From contig JADCHE010000055.1 in NCBI GenBank assembly GCA_020248665.1, positions 1 to 41,345 of the forward strand: 41,345 bases of DNA. Reading direction: 5' to 3'. How positions within the stretch are numbered: the first letter of the stretch is position 1; every line of letters begins with the position of its first letter. Position numbers and translations under genes: made by a program. The notes under the pieces were generated by a model. The model did not search any database. It was not told the DNA's origin and worked only from the letters and a program-made list of their open reading frames with translations. Below, in pieces: positions 25,379-34,707 of the stretch. Source of the stretch: Burkholderiales bacterium (GTDB lineage: Bacteria > Pseudomonadota > Gammaproteobacteria > Burkholderiales > Burkholderiaceae_E).

Positions 25379-27070
25379 TCAGAACCGATAGTCGACGCCG
25401 ACCTGGACGAGGTTCTCGTCGTAGCCGGCGAAGGTGCCGCCGTCGATGCGCTGGCGAGTGAAGCGGTAGTTCAGGATGCCTGTCAGATTGGGGGTCAGCA
25501 GGTAGCGGAATCCTGCGCTCGCGCTCGTCACCGTGGTGTCGGTGCGCAGCGTGTTCGACTCGGTCGTCTGCAGCAGACCGCCGAGCTGCAGGATCTGCCG
25601 CGGGGTCAGCTGGTAGCTCCAGCGCAGCGAAACGCCTACCTGGTCGAAGTCCGCGACGTTCGTGAATCCGGGAACGATCACGGCGGGGCGCTGGTTGTTC
25701 ATGTACGCGGTCGCGAGCGTCCCCGTGCGCGTCGTCGCGTAGCCCCACGATGCGATCAGCGCCTCGATCCTCACGATCGGGCTCTGCGTGAACGCCGTCG
25801 ACAACGGCCTGCCGGCGGCGTCGAGGAGACCCTGCTGGTCGAGCGCGCCTCCGACCGGCGACAGCGCGCCGACGCCGCCCCGCACGGCGGAGCCGCCGAA
25901 CACCCGCAGCGGATCGAAGTACAGCAGGCTCGATTCGTTGCCGTCGCGCACGCCTCGGTCGAAGGTCAACCCGAACGTGGACCGACCGGTGGCGTGCACC
26001 GCACGGACGTTCGCGACGTTGGTGTAGTAGGTGCCCGACCAGCGGCCGTTCACCAGCGTTCGCGGGGCGGGCGCCCAGTCGAACGACGCGCTCGGGCCGA
26101 AGCCGCTGCGATTGCCGTCGGAGTCGGTGAGGGTGGAGCTCGCCGCGTAGTTGGCGCCGAGCCCGAGCCGCAGCGTCGGCGACAGCGCGTACGTGCCGAG
26201 CAGCTCGATCAGCGAGTTCCGGTAGTCGAAGTCGTTCTCGTAGGTGTACTGCGTGGTCGCCACGCGGCTGGTCCAGCCGAGTCCGAGCCGTTCGGTGGGC
26301 GACCTCGCCTCGCCGAGAAGCGCGCTGCCGGTGCTGGAGAGTAACGTGCCGCCCGGATCGATGTGGTTCAGCCGGTAGCGCAGCACGTACTCCATCGACT
26401 GGCCCACGTCGCCGGACAGGTACGGCGAGACCTCGAACGATCGGTACAGCGTGCGCGTCGACGAGCGCGAGCCGGGATCGACCGTGGTCGCCCCGAAAGG
26501 ATTGCGGTTGATGTCGAACACGTAGGCGGATGCGTAGACGCGCAGCGTCTCGTCGGTGATCGCGGCGTCGATCGCGCCCCGCAGGTCGTTGCGGAACTCC
26601 GTGTCGAAGACCTGGCTGTTCCAGTACTTCAGGCCGCGTGCGCGGTAGCCGAAGGCGCCGATCGCGCGCGGCGAGTTGAACCGCATGTCGACGTACGGCG
26701 CGACCTCGAGGATCGTGCCGTTGCGCGCGGTGCCGCCTTCGCCGAGATCGATGTTGTCGGAGTAGGAGAGCGTGGACAGGATGCCGGGTTGCCAAGCGAA
26801 CGCGGGCCGGTTCGGGTCGGGCGTCCCGATCCGGGTCGGTTGCGCGCTGACCGCCCCGGGCAGCGTGGTGCCTCCCGGCGTGGACCGGGGCAGCACCGAG
26901 CGCGGCGCGTTCGGGTCGGTCGTGGTCGGCGCCTGGATCCCCCCCGTCGCCTGGGCCAGCACGGCGCCCGAAGCGCCGAGCGCCAGCGTGGCGACGAGCG
27001 CCTTCGGCAGGCGGAGCCTGCCCGGTACGCGTCGCATCGAGGTCCTGCCGGAGTCAGTCGAAGTCTTCAT
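25379..27070 (-). CDS. Outer-membrane beta-barrel-like protein, exosortase-system associated (TIGR03016 type)
   Basis: A 563-residue exported protein. An N-terminal signal peptide with a long basic n-region ends after AVLAQ (about residue 40). The mature part has many alternating hydrophobic/polar strands with aromatic ends (LSTLSYSDNIDLG, LRVYASAYVFDI, MEYVLRYRLNHI, TQYTYENDFDYRNSL, GVSLRWSYQLTP) and ends in YDENLVQVGVDYRF, whose terminal Phe is the hallmark of outer-membrane barrels. It resembles the TIGR03016 proteins of XrtA loci, proposed to form or support the polysaccharide exit channel. ATG 27070 overlaps the kinase stop (ATGA). Confidence 0.85.
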   Translation of the reverse strand: MKTSTDSGRTSMRRVPGRLRLPKALVATLALGASGAVLAQATGGIQAPTTTDPNAPRSVLPRSTPGGTTLPGAVSAQPTRIGTPDPNRPAFAWQPGILSTLSYSDNIDLGEGGTARNGTILEVAPYVDMRFNSPRAIGAFGYRARGLKYWNSQVFDTEFRNDLRGAIDAAITDETLRVYASAYVFDINRNPFGATTVDPGSRSSTRTLYRSFEVSPYLSGDVGQSMEYVLRYRLNHIDPGGTLLSSTGSALLGEARSPTERLGLGWTSRVATTQYTYENDFDYRNSLIELLGTYALSPTLRLGLGANYAASSTLTDSDGNRSGFGPSASFDWAPAPRTLVNGRWSGTYYTNVANVRAVHATGRSTFGLTFDRGVRDGNESSLLYFDPLRVFGGSAVRGGVGALSPVGGALDQQGLLDAAGRPLSTAFTQSPIVRIEALIASWGYATTRTGTLATAYMNNQRPAVIVPGFTNVADFDQVGVSLRWSYQLTPRQILQLGGLLQTTESNTLRTDTTVTSASAGFRYLLTPNLTGILNYRFTRQRIDGGTFAGYDENLVQVGVDYRF

Positions 27071-28026
27071 CCGCGATCGCCGTAGCCGTGTTGGCCGCCG
27101 TAGCCGTAACCGTAGCCCTGCTTCGAGCCGGCCGACTTGTTGAGAACCATACCGACGAACCCGCAGCCTTCGACGGTGGAGAGGGCTTCCTTGACCGCCT
27201 CGCGCGGCGTCCTGCCGGCCTCGACGACCAGCACGATCTGACCCATGTGCGTGGCCAGCACGCGCGACTCGGTCGTGAGCAGCAGCGGCGGCGAATCGAA
27301 GACGATCAGTGCCTGGGGAAAACGGGCCATCAGCCGCGCGATCATCTGGACCATCGCGTCGCTGGCGAGCAACTCGGTCGCGGCGTCGTGGCCGCGCCCC
27401 GAGAGCATCAGCGACAGGCGATCGATCGACGTGGGGCGCACCAGCGCGTCGAGGTCGATCGAGGAGTCGAGCAGGCCGTCCATCAGTCCGGGCACCGGCG
27501 GCACGCCGAGCACCTCCGGCAGCGAGGGGCGGGCCACGTCGGCGTCCACGAGGACTACCTCGGTGTCGCGCTCGGTCGCGACGCTGAGGGCGAGGTTCAC
27601 CGCAGAGAAGGTCTTTCCCTCGTCCGGGAACGCGCTGCTCACCATCACGCAGCGGCCGTTGGGCAGCGCGGCCGTGCCGCGCCCGAACGCATTGGCGAGC
27701 AGCGGGCGCTTGATCACGCGGAAGTCCTGCGCCACGGGGCTGCGCAGACCCTCCGGCGAGACGAACCCGCGGGTGACCAGAGAGGCGACGTCGAGTCTCA
27801 GCGCAGGCGCGGACCCGGGCTCGACCGTCGGCTGCCGCTCGCGCATTCGCGCGGGTTCGGCACCGACCGGCCCCGAGCCGAGCGGTAGCGACCGACCCGG
27901 TGCCGCCGTGGCCGGTTCGACCCCCGGGGCCCTGTCGCGGATCGCGTCCATCGCGCGCTCCGGCGTCGGCGCGAGCTTGCCGGGCGTCTCGCCCAGCTTG
28001 CCGATCGCGCGTTCGATCAGACTCAT
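27067..28026 (-). CDS. Bacterial tyrosine autokinase, CpsD/CapB family (exosortase-associated)
   Basis: A 319-residue cytoplasmic BY-kinase. Walker A is SSAFPDEGKTF (Lys138), Walker A' VVLVDADVARP (Asp161, Asp163), and Walker B LIVFDSPPLLL. The ~100-residue N-terminal region (SLIERAIGKLGE, RLDVASLVTRGFVSPEG) is the typical XrtA-associated pattern. The C-terminal tail is a Gly-Tyr repeat with five Tyr in the last 16 residues, the expected autophosphorylation cluster. It works with the separate membrane chain-length protein encoded upstream (36 bases between genes) to control polymer length and export. The ATG at 28026 has GGAG about 9 bases upstream. Confidence 0.92.
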   Translation of the reverse strand: MSLIERAIGKLGETPGKLAPTPERAMDAIRDRAPGVEPATAAPGRSLPLGSGPVGAEPARMRERQPTVEPGSAPALRLDVASLVTRGFVSPEGLRSPVAQDFRVIKRPLLANAFGRGTAALPNGRCVMVSSAFPDEGKTFSAVNLALSVATERDTEVVLVDADVARPSLPEVLGVPPVPGLMDGLLDSSIDLDALVRPTSIDRLSLMLSGRGHDAATELLASDAMVQMIARLMARFPQALIVFDSPPLLLTTESRVLATHMGQIVLVVEAGRTPREAVKEALSTVEGCGFVGMVLNKSAGSKQGYGYGYGGQHGYGDRG

Positions 28027-28062
28027 CGGTGGATCTCCAAGGGGGCCAGGCGAGCGGCTCGC

Positions 28063-29634
28063 TCAGGCCTTCAGAAGCTCGAGTGCGTTCCACGCGATCA
28101 GCCCCGCGTAGAACCCTACGTAGAGCAGTCCGGCGGTGACGAATCCGGCCAGCGCACGCCGGTCCCGCGAGACGGTGTCCAGGTCGCGGAAGCGGGTGAC
28201 CGTGCCCAGCAGTGGTACGCCCGTGTCTTCGCGCAGCGCATGCTGAGAGAAGTAGACCGGCTGGACCTGGTCGCGCACGAACGCGAAAGCGAGCCCTGCC
28301 AGCAGCGACCCCATCAGCACACCCCCGAGCAGCAGCGGTCGGTTCGGCGAAACCGGCACCGGCGAGACGCGCGGCGGATCGACGACGCGCAGTTCGCCCA
28401 CGCCTTGGGTGGAATCCATGCTGCCCGAGATCTGAACCGCCTCGCGGCGCGCGAGCAGCTGCTCGTAGCTCTTCTTGTTGACCTCGTAGTCGCGGGTCAG
28501 CTGGGTGTACTCGGCCTCGACCGCGGGGATGGCGTTGGCCATCGCACGCGCCTGGGAGACCCGCGACTCGGCGTCGGCGACGCGCGCCCGCAGCGACGCG
28601 ACCTTCGCCTCGACGTCGGCGAGCTGGACCTTGATGTCCTGGTAGACCTTGTTCGGCAGCACCGTGGTCGTGCCCGGCCGCGTCGTCGCGGGAGCCTCAC
28701 GGCGACGCTCGGCGTCGCGCTGCTGCTCCATGTCTCGGATGATGCGGCGCAGGTTCACGACGTCCGGATGCTCGTCTGTGTAGCGCAGCAGCGCCTGGTC
28801 GAGCTGCTTGCGTGCGTTTTCGAGCCGGACCTCCGTCTCGGTCGGACCGCGCGGCACCATCGCCTCAGTCGCCTCGACGGACGTGAACGACGGCTTCTCC
28901 TCGGCGAGTTGGCGGCGCAGCGCGTCCCGAGCGTTCTCGACCTGGCGCAGCTCGAGCCGCGCCTGCTGCAGCTCGCGCTGTGCCTCGCCGCTGCGCGCGA
29001 CGTAGTCCTGCGCGAGGTTCGGCATCACCGCGAGGTGCTTGAGCTTGAAGTCCTTCAGGGCGTTCTCGGCGTCGAGCAGCCGCTTCTCGTAGACCTGCAG
29101 CTGCTCGTCGATGAACTTGCGCGCGCTCTCCGAGTCGCGACGCTTTCCGCCGAGATTCGACTCCACGAAGATCGAAAGCAGGGCCTGCACGACCTTGCGG
29201 GCCTCCTCGGGCGAGCCCGCGGTGTAGGCGAGGTTGTAGATGTTGCTGTTGGCCTGCGAGCCCGGGCTGGCGCGGAACTGGATGTCCTTCAGCAGATCGT
29301 CGATCAACCGGTCGCGCTCCTTCGCCGAGTCGAACTTCAGGTCCATGTCGGCCATCCGGATCACCCGCTCGATGTTCGGTCGGTTCACCAGCGTGCGCGC
29401 CATCATCTGGATCTGCTGCTCGAGGTTCGGCTGGACGGCGAGGCCCTGCATCAGCGGCTTGAGGATCGACTGCGTGTCGACGTAGACGCGCGCCGTCGCC
29501 GAGTACTTCGCCGGCAGGGTCATGACGACGCCGCCGCCGACGACGCCGACCAGCAACGCGGCGAGCAGCGCGGTCCAGCGGAACCGCCACAGCCCGGGCA
29601 GGACCGACTTCAGCGTGTTGAACAGCTCGATCAT
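28063..29634 (-). CDS. Polysaccharide chain-length determinant/co-polymerase (Wzz-like, GNVR type)
   Basis: A 523-residue inner-membrane protein. The first hydrophobic helix (TALLAALLVGVVGGGVVMTL) follows a short cytoplasmic end; a long periplasmic domain with coiled coils (residues ~150-370, for example LEQQIQMMARTLVNRPNIE at its start and ARVADAESRVSQARAMAN later) leads to a Pro-rich motif (PPRVSPVPVSPNRP) and a second helix (LLLGGVLMGSLLAGLAFAF). A third hydrophobic stretch ends the protein, as in the XrtA-type chain-length family. It lacks a kinase domain, which is supplied by the next gene. It should set polymer length with the Wzy-like protein. Confidence 0.92.
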   Translation of the reverse strand: MIELFNTLKSVLPGLWRFRWTALLAALLVGVVGGGVVMTLPAKYSATARVYVDTQSILKPLMQGLAVQPNLEQQIQMMARTLVNRPNIERVIRMADMDLKFDSAKERDRLIDDLLKDIQFRASPGSQANSNIYNLAYTAGSPEEARKVVQALLSIFVESNLGGKRRDSESARKFIDEQLQVYEKRLLDAENALKDFKLKHLAVMPNLAQDYVARSGEAQRELQQARLELRQVENARDALRRQLAEEKPSFTSVEATEAMVPRGPTETEVRLENARKQLDQALLRYTDEHPDVVNLRRIIRDMEQQRDAERRREAPATTRPGTTTVLPNKVYQDIKVQLADVEAKVASLRARVADAESRVSQARAMANAIPAVEAEYTQLTRDYEVNKKSYEQLLARREAVQISGSMDSTQGVGELRVVDPPRVSPVPVSPNRPLLLGGVLMGSLLAGLAFAFVRDQVQPVYFSQHALREDTGVPLLGTVTRFRDLDTVSRDRRALAGFVTAGLLYVGFYAGLIAWNALELLKA

Positions 29635-29647
29635 CGTGGCGTTCCGG

Positions 29648-30256
29648 TCAGAACAGGCCTTCTGGGATCATGATCACGTCCCCGGGCAGCACTTCGACGT
29701 TCGCACTGACGTCGCCGCCCTTCAGCAGGTCCTTCAGCCGGACCGAGTACTGCTTGTTGTTCTCGGCCTGACGGATCAGCACCGCCCGGTTGCCCGCGGC
29801 GAACTCCGTGATGCCCCCGACGGCGATCATCACGTCGAGCAGCGTCATGTTCTGCTTGTAGGGCAGTGCCGCCGGACGGGCCGCCTGGCCGACCACGCGC
29901 ACCTGCTCGCTCGAGTTGCCGACGAAGGTGGTGACGAGCACGGTCACCGAGGGCTCGCGGATGTACCTTGCGAGCCGCTGCTCGATCTCGCGTGCGAGCG
30001 CGGCAGGGCTCTTGCCTACCGCGACCAGGTCCTCGATCAGTGGCGAGGTGACCTTGCCGTCCGGGCGCACCGGCACCCGGGCCGACAGCTCGGGATGGCG
30101 CCACACGTTGATCTCGAGCTGGTCGCCGGGGCCGACCTGGTACTGGTAGGAGGTGCTCGCTGCCTTCACGGGCGCGGGAGGCAGGCTGGACGACGCGCAC
30201 CCGGCGAGCACGAGCGCCGCGAGCGGAACGACGACGAACGAGAGACGCGGGGACAT
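29648..30256 (-). CDS. Polysaccharide export outer-membrane lipoprotein (Wza/EpsL-like)
   Basis: A 202-residue lipoprotein: signal with lipobox LAGC at residues 17-20, then the poly-export domain (YQYQVGPGDQLEINVWRHPEL, VRPDGKVTSPLI, AALAREIEQRL) and one SLBB-like segment (VRVVGQAARPAALPY). It is short compared with Wza (~380) and has a single SLBB region, typical of exosortase loci. Residue 2 after the Cys is Ala, suggesting outer-membrane sorting. AGGAG lies about six bases before ATG 30256. It begins a sub-block after a 290-base gap that may carry its own promoter. Confidence 0.9.
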   Translation of the reverse strand: MSPRLSFVVVPLAALVLAGCASSSLPPAPVKAASTSYQYQVGPGDQLEINVWRHPELSARVPVRPDGKVTSPLIEDLVAVGKSPAALAREIEQRLARYIREPSVTVLVTTFVGNSSEQVRVVGQAARPAALPYKQNMTLLDVMIAVGGITEFAAGNRAVLIRQAENNKQYSVRLKDLLKGGDVSANVEVLPGDVIMIPEGLF

Positions 30257-30436
30257 GCTGGGCTCCTGTCGAGGGCGTCGTGGGGAGGGCGGCTATCCGA
30301 CCCGGGCCATCCGGCACGCTACGTGAGCGGCACACAACCGCCCGAGAACGTCCCATTGTCGGTCGGTAGGCGCCGACGGACGCGGAAGAAATTCACTCAA
30401 GGGAAGACAACCGCGTGTCAGACAGCATCCCTCCCC

Positions 30437-30452
30437 GGCAACTGTGAAGCCG
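30437..30452 (-). promoter_or_regulatory. Possible sigma-54 promoter before the export-lipoprotein gene
   Basis: Read on the minus strand, GG and GC are spaced by exactly ten bases in CGGCTTCACAGTTGCC: the -12 half TTGC is perfect, while the -24 half matches only GGC of TGGCACG. It lies about 180 bases before the ATG at 30256. The operon encodes PrsR, a sigma-54 activator, so such a promoter would make sense. The match is partial and may be chance. The rest of the 290-base gap (30257-30546) holds no gene I can support. Confidence 0.3.
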
Positions 30453-30457
30453 CCACG

Positions 30458-30473
30458 CGCCGGTCGGCCGGCG
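30458..30473. other. Perfect 6-bp GC hairpin after prsT
   Basis: CGCCGG-TCGG-CCGGCG forms a six-base-pair stem with a four-base loop about 75 bases downstream of the prsT stop and just upstream of the possible sigma-54 site. No T-tract follows on the minus strand, so an intrinsic terminator is not supported. It could attenuate read-through or be chance in GC-rich DNA. Confidence 0.3.
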
Positions 30474-30546
30474 GTCGGCATCACCCGGATGGGCACGACG
30501 GCTCAAACGGTCGGCCGTCGGACGGGCGTACTCCGGGCCCGACCCG

Positions 30547-33336
30547 TCAGCGGATCCCTGCGATCTCCCGGGCGCGCCCGGCCTGGGGCGAATCCGGGAA
30601 CATCCTGAGCAGCTCCTCGGCCTGCGTGCGTGCGCCCGCCGCATTGCCGGCGGCCGCGAGCGCGACCGCAAAGCTGAGCCGGTACTCGGCCACCTCGGGA
30701 TCGGCCTGGACGGCATCCCGCAACAACTCGCTACCGCGCGCGGGGTCCGCTCCGTCGACGAGGATCGTGCCTAGCGTGTGGAGCACCGCCGGCGAGCGGG
30801 GCGCGCGCGAAAGTGCCGCCTCGGCGAACTCTCGGGCCTGCGGATCCTTGAGCTCCTTCAGGGACCAGGCGAGGTTGTTCAAAGCGACCACGTTGCCCGG
30901 CTGGACGGCGAGCACCTGCCGATACAGGTCGGCGGCGCCGCGCCACTGGCGTGCTCCGATCGCCGCCTCCGCGGCGTACATCCGCAGCGCGACGTCGTCG
31001 GGCATCGATTTGAGCGAATCGCGCAACGACGCCTCGGCGTCCTGCGCCCGGCCGGCGCGCGCCAGCGACTGATGGAGTTTGGCGGCCAGCAGGGCGGTGC
31101 GCTGCACGCCGAACGCGCTCCGGTAGGCGATCGCGGCCTCGCCGAATCGCTTCTCGGCGAAGTGCAGGTCGCCCTGGAGCGACAGCGCGGTCGCGCTGCG
31201 CGGCGCCGAGCGCGACATCAGCTCGACCAGCCGGCGGGCGTCCTCGCTGCGCCCGCCGGCGACCATCGCGCCGATCACGCCGGCGCCGGGCACGTAGGAC
31301 GGACCGACGTCGAGCTCGGTCGCGCGCTTCAGGCTCGTCGCGGCCCCCGTCAGGTCGCCCGCGGCGATCCGCGCCTCGGCCAGCCGCGCGTGAGCGGCGG
31401 CCGACTTAGGCACCAGGGCGACGAGCTGCTCGTAGGCCTCGACCGCCTGCTGCTTCTGGTCGTTGGCCGACAGGGCGGTGCCGAGCGCGTCGAGCACGCG
31501 GGGATCGGCGGGGTGCTGGGCCACCGTCTGCTGCAGCATCGGAATCGCGTCGCGCGCCCGTCCGGTGCGCACTTGCGCCTGCGCGAGCGCGAGCGCCGGC
31601 TCGATGCGCGTCGGGTCGGCCTCGCGGGCCCGGGTCAGCAGCTTGACCCGCTCCGCGTCGCCCGCAGCGCCGCTCGGCGCCAGGGCCGCGAGCGCCATCA
31701 TCGCCCGGGCGCTCCGCGGATCGCGCTGCAGTAGCGCCTCGAAGCGCTTGCGCGCGGCGTCGACCCCCTGCTCGCGGGCGTCGAGCTGCGCCAGGTTGGC
31801 GGTCGCCGCGAAGAAGGACGGATCGATCTGCAGCGCCCTGTCGAACGCCTGACGGGCGGCGGCGAGATCGCCCTTGCCGGTGAGCGCCGTGCCTCGCATG
31901 TTGTGCGCGAGGGCGGAATCCGGCGTCTTCGTGATCAGGCGGTCGGCGGCGGCGATCGCCTGGTCGAACTGCCGGGCGCGCAGCCGAGCGGAGATCAGCG
32001 CGAGGTCGGTGTCGACCGAGGCGCCCTCGATCCGTGACGCCGCCTCCAGGTCCGCGAACCCCGACTCGAGCTTGCCGGCCGACAGCCGCGCGATGCCGAG
32101 GCCCGCCAGTTTCATCGCATCGTTGGGCGCGATGCGGCTGGCACGCTCGAAGTACCCGGTCGCCGCCGCGACGTCGTTGAGTCGGAGCGCGGCCTCGCCG
32201 GCCACGCCGAGCAGCGCGGCATCCCGGGTGTTGCGCTCGATGGCCGCCCGCGCGATCTGCAGCGCCTTCTCGGGCTCGTTCTTCCTGAGGTGAACAGACC
32301 CGAGCAGCCGGGCGCCGATCACCGACTCCGGTGCGCGATCGACGATCTTACGGGCATAGCGCTCGGCCTGCTCGAGCTGGTTCTGTTGGAGCGCGACGGT
32401 CGCGGCGATCGCCACGGCCGGCAGGAAGTCGGGGTTCGCCTTGAGCACATTCTGGGCAGCTTCGCCGGCGGCCTCGAAGCGGCCCCGTCGCAGGTCGATC
32501 GCCGCACGCAGGTGGTTCGTCATCGGTGCGGCCGGCGCGATCTTGCGCAGCTCCGCGTGCTGCGCTTCGGCGTCGTCCAGCGCGTGGCCTTCGAGCAGGA
32601 GCGTGATCAGCCGGATCCGCGCGCCCGGATCGGCCGGGATGGCCGCGACCGCTCTCTCGAGCGACACGCGCGCGCCGGCTGCGTCGCCGCGCGACAGCTG
32701 CAGGTCCGACTTCAGCAGCAGTCCAGATGCCGACGCGGGGTGCTCGGCCAGGACCGCGTCAAGCGCCGCCTCGGCGCCCGTGCGGTCCCCGGCGCCGGCC
32801 CGCAGGCTCGCGAGGGCCACGCGTGCCAGCGGCTGCCTCGGGTCCGCCGCGACCGACGCCTCGAAGGCGACGCGCGCCTCTTCGGCACGTCGGGTCGAGG
32901 CGAGCGCCACCCCTCGCCAGTAGGCGACCGCCGCGGCGGCTTGCGGAGATTCGGGCCTGGCCGCGTCGGCGGACTCCAGCAGTCCCTTGAAGTCCGCCAT
33001 CGCGGCCATCGCCTCGAGCAGGCCGGGCAGCGCCCGGTCGACCGGAGCGCCCAAGTCGAGCGCGCGTCGCCACTCCTTCTGCGCCGATGCCATGTCCCGT
33101 CGAGCGGTGTGGATCTCGGCCAGCATCAGGCGTGCCTCGACCGTGTCGGGACGCGCCTGCAACGTGTTCTTGAGGTGGATCTCCGCGGTGCGCAGGTCCC
33201 TGGCCGAGAACGATTCGCGGGCCTTTGCGAGCGACGTCTCGGGCGTATCGCGCTGGCACGCGCTCAACGCGGCCGCGAAGGCGAGCGCGAGGGCCGAGGT
33301 CGCGCGTCGGAACGGCCGGGAGGTCGGGGCAGGCAT
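30547..33336 (-). CDS. prsT: PrsT, TPR-repeat lipoprotein of the exosortase system
   Basis: A 929-residue protein with a lipoprotein signal (lipobox LSAC near residue 27) and then TPR repeats over almost its whole length, with the usual pattern of small residues at positions 8 and 20 and Pro at 32 (for example ASGLLLKSDLQLSRGDAAGA, VIGARLLGSVHLRKNEPEKA, ALNNLAWSLKELKDPQAREF). Length and position beside prsK and prsR match the PEP-CTERM TPR lipoprotein family. It probably scaffolds export or polymer components in the periplasm at a membrane; the exact partner is unknown. It starts 15 bases after the prsR stop, with AGGA upstream. The final repeats keep the consensus, so the C-terminus looks complete. 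Confidence 0.93.
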   Translation of the reverse strand: MPAPTSRPFRRATSALALAFAAALSACQRDTPETSLAKARESFSARDLRTAEIHLKNTLQARPDTVEARLMLAEIHTARRDMASAQKEWRRALDLGAPVDRALPGLLEAMAAMADFKGLLESADAARPESPQAAAAVAYWRGVALASTRRAEEARVAFEASVAADPRQPLARVALASLRAGAGDRTGAEAALDAVLAEHPASASGLLLKSDLQLSRGDAAGARVSLERAVAAIPADPGARIRLITLLLEGHALDDAEAQHAELRKIAPAAPMTNHLRAAIDLRRGRFEAAGEAAQNVLKANPDFLPAVAIAATVALQQNQLEQAERYARKIVDRAPESVIGARLLGSVHLRKNEPEKALQIARAAIERNTRDAALLGVAGEAALRLNDVAAATGYFERASRIAPNDAMKLAGLGIARLSAGKLESGFADLEAASRIEGASVDTDLALISARLRARQFDQAIAAADRLITKTPDSALAHNMRGTALTGKGDLAAARQAFDRALQIDPSFFAATANLAQLDAREQGVDAARKRFEALLQRDPRSARAMMALAALAPSGAAGDAERVKLLTRAREADPTRIEPALALAQAQVRTGRARDAIPMLQQTVAQHPADPRVLDALGTALSANDQKQQAVEAYEQLVALVPKSAAAHARLAEARIAAGDLTGAATSLKRATELDVGPSYVPGAGVIGAMVAGGRSEDARRLVELMSRSAPRSATALSLQGDLHFAEKRFGEAAIAYRSAFGVQRTALLAAKLHQSLARAGRAQDAEASLRDSLKSMPDDVALRMYAAEAAIGARQWRGAADLYRQVLAVQPGNVVALNNLAWSLKELKDPQAREFAEAALSRAPRSPAVLHTLGTILVDGADPARGSELLRDAVQADPEVAEYRLSFAVALAAAGNAAGARTQAEELLRMFPDSPQAGRAREIAGIR

Positions 33337-33351
33337 CGGGTCAGTCCTGGT

Positions 33352-34707
33352 TCAGCGCAGTCCGAAGCGGTTCAGCAGGTCATAGAGCGTCGGGCGGCTG
33401 ATGCCCAAGAGGTCCGCGGCTTTCGCGATGCTCCCGTCGCACCGGGCCATCGCCTTGATCACCGCCTGGCGCTCGGCCTCGTCGCGAACCTCGCGCAAGT
33501 TCAGCGACATCGCCTCCCGGGGTGCGGACAGGCCGAGATCGTCCGCGCCGATGGTCTGACCGTCGGCCATGATCACGGCACGCTTGATCGCGTTCTCGAG
33601 TTCGCGGATGTTGCCCGGCCACGGATGGGACTCGATGGCGTCGAGCGCGTCCTGTCGCAGCGCGAGACGCTCGCGGCCGTTCGCCTTCGAGAAGCGCTGG
33701 ACGAACGCGTGGGCGAGCAGCGTCGCGTCGCCGGCTCGCTCGCGCAGCGGCGGAATCGTCACGATCATCCCGGCCAGGCGGTAGAACAGGTCTTCGCGGA
33801 AGTCGCCCTCGGCGATCCGCTCGCGCAGGTTGCGGTGGGTCGCGCAGACCACCCGGACGTCCACCGGGATCTCCTGGCGCCCCCCGATCCGCTCGATCAC
33901 GCGCTCCTGCAGGAACCGCAGCAGCTTGGCCTGCAACGGCATCGGCAGGTCGCCGATCTCGTCGAGGAACAGCGTCCCGCCGTCGGCGGTCTCGATGCGA
34001 CCCGGGGTGGTCCGCGCCGCGCCGGTGAACGCGCCCTTCTCGTAGCCGAACAACTCGGACTCGAGGAGCGTGTCGGGGATCGCGGCGCAGTTGATCGCGA
34101 CGAAGCGCTTGTCGTGACGCGGCGACCCGACGTGCAGCGCCCGCGCGAGCAGCTCCTTGCCCGTGCCGGAGTCGCCCAGCAGCAGCACCGACGCCTGGGT
34201 CGGGGCCAGCCGCTCGATCTGTCTCGTGACCTTCAGCATCCCCGGGTCGCGCGTCAGCAGGCCTTCGACGCTATCGGGCACGCGCGACGCCTGCAGCCGG
34301 CGGTTCTCGCGCTCGAGGTCGGCCAGGCGAAAGGCGCGCGCGACGACCAGCCCGAGCACCTCGGCGTCGAACGGCTTGGCGAAGAAGTCGTAGGCGCCGA
34401 GGGCGACCGCCCTGACGGCGTTCGCACGGTCGTTCTGTCCGGTGAGGACGACGACCTTGGTGGCCGGCGCGAGCGAGAGCATCTCCTCGAGGATCCGGAA
34501 GCCCTGCTCGGTCGTGTCGGGCGTCGGCGGCAGGCCGAGGTCCAGGGTGACGACCGCGGGCTCGATGCGGCGCAGCGCCGCGATCGCGCTGTCGCGGTCC
34601 TCGGCGAAGACCACGTCGTAGTCGGCCAGGCTCCAGCGTATCTGGCGCTGCAGGCCGCGGTCGTCCTCGACGACCAGCAGGGCGGGGCGCTTGTCGGCGA
34701 CGTTCAC
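33352..34707 (-). CDS. prsR: PrsR, sigma-54-dependent response regulator
   Basis: A 451-residue NtrC-type regulator. The receiver domain (residues 8-125) has the acidic pocket EDD (14-16), phosphoacceptor Asp56 in LDLGLP, Thr89 and Lys111. The AAA+ domain has Walker A GDSGTGKE (178-185), the sigma-54 contact loop GAFTGA (225-230), a Walker B in GGTLFLDEIGDLP, and an arginine-rich sensor segment. A Fis-type helix-turn-helix ends the protein (IAKAADLLGISRPTLYDLL). It should be phosphorylated by PrsK and activate sigma-54 promoters of exopolysaccharide or PEP-CTERM genes. The GTG at 34707 overlaps the prsK stop (GTGA). Confidence 0.95.
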   Translation of the reverse strand: MNVADKRPALLVVEDDRGLQRQIRWSLADYDVVFAEDRDSAIAALRRIEPAVVTLDLGLPPTPDTTEQGFRILEEMLSLAPATKVVVLTGQNDRANAVRAVALGAYDFFAKPFDAEVLGLVVARAFRLADLERENRRLQASRVPDSVEGLLTRDPGMLKVTRQIERLAPTQASVLLLGDSGTGKELLARALHVGSPRHDKRFVAINCAAIPDTLLESELFGYEKGAFTGAARTTPGRIETADGGTLFLDEIGDLPMPLQAKLLRFLQERVIERIGGRQEIPVDVRVVCATHRNLRERIAEGDFREDLFYRLAGMIVTIPPLRERAGDATLLAHAFVQRFSKANGRERLALRQDALDAIESHPWPGNIRELENAIKRAVIMADGQTIGADDLGLSAPREAMSLNLREVRDEAERQAVIKAMARCDGSIAKAADLLGISRPTLYDLLNRFGLR

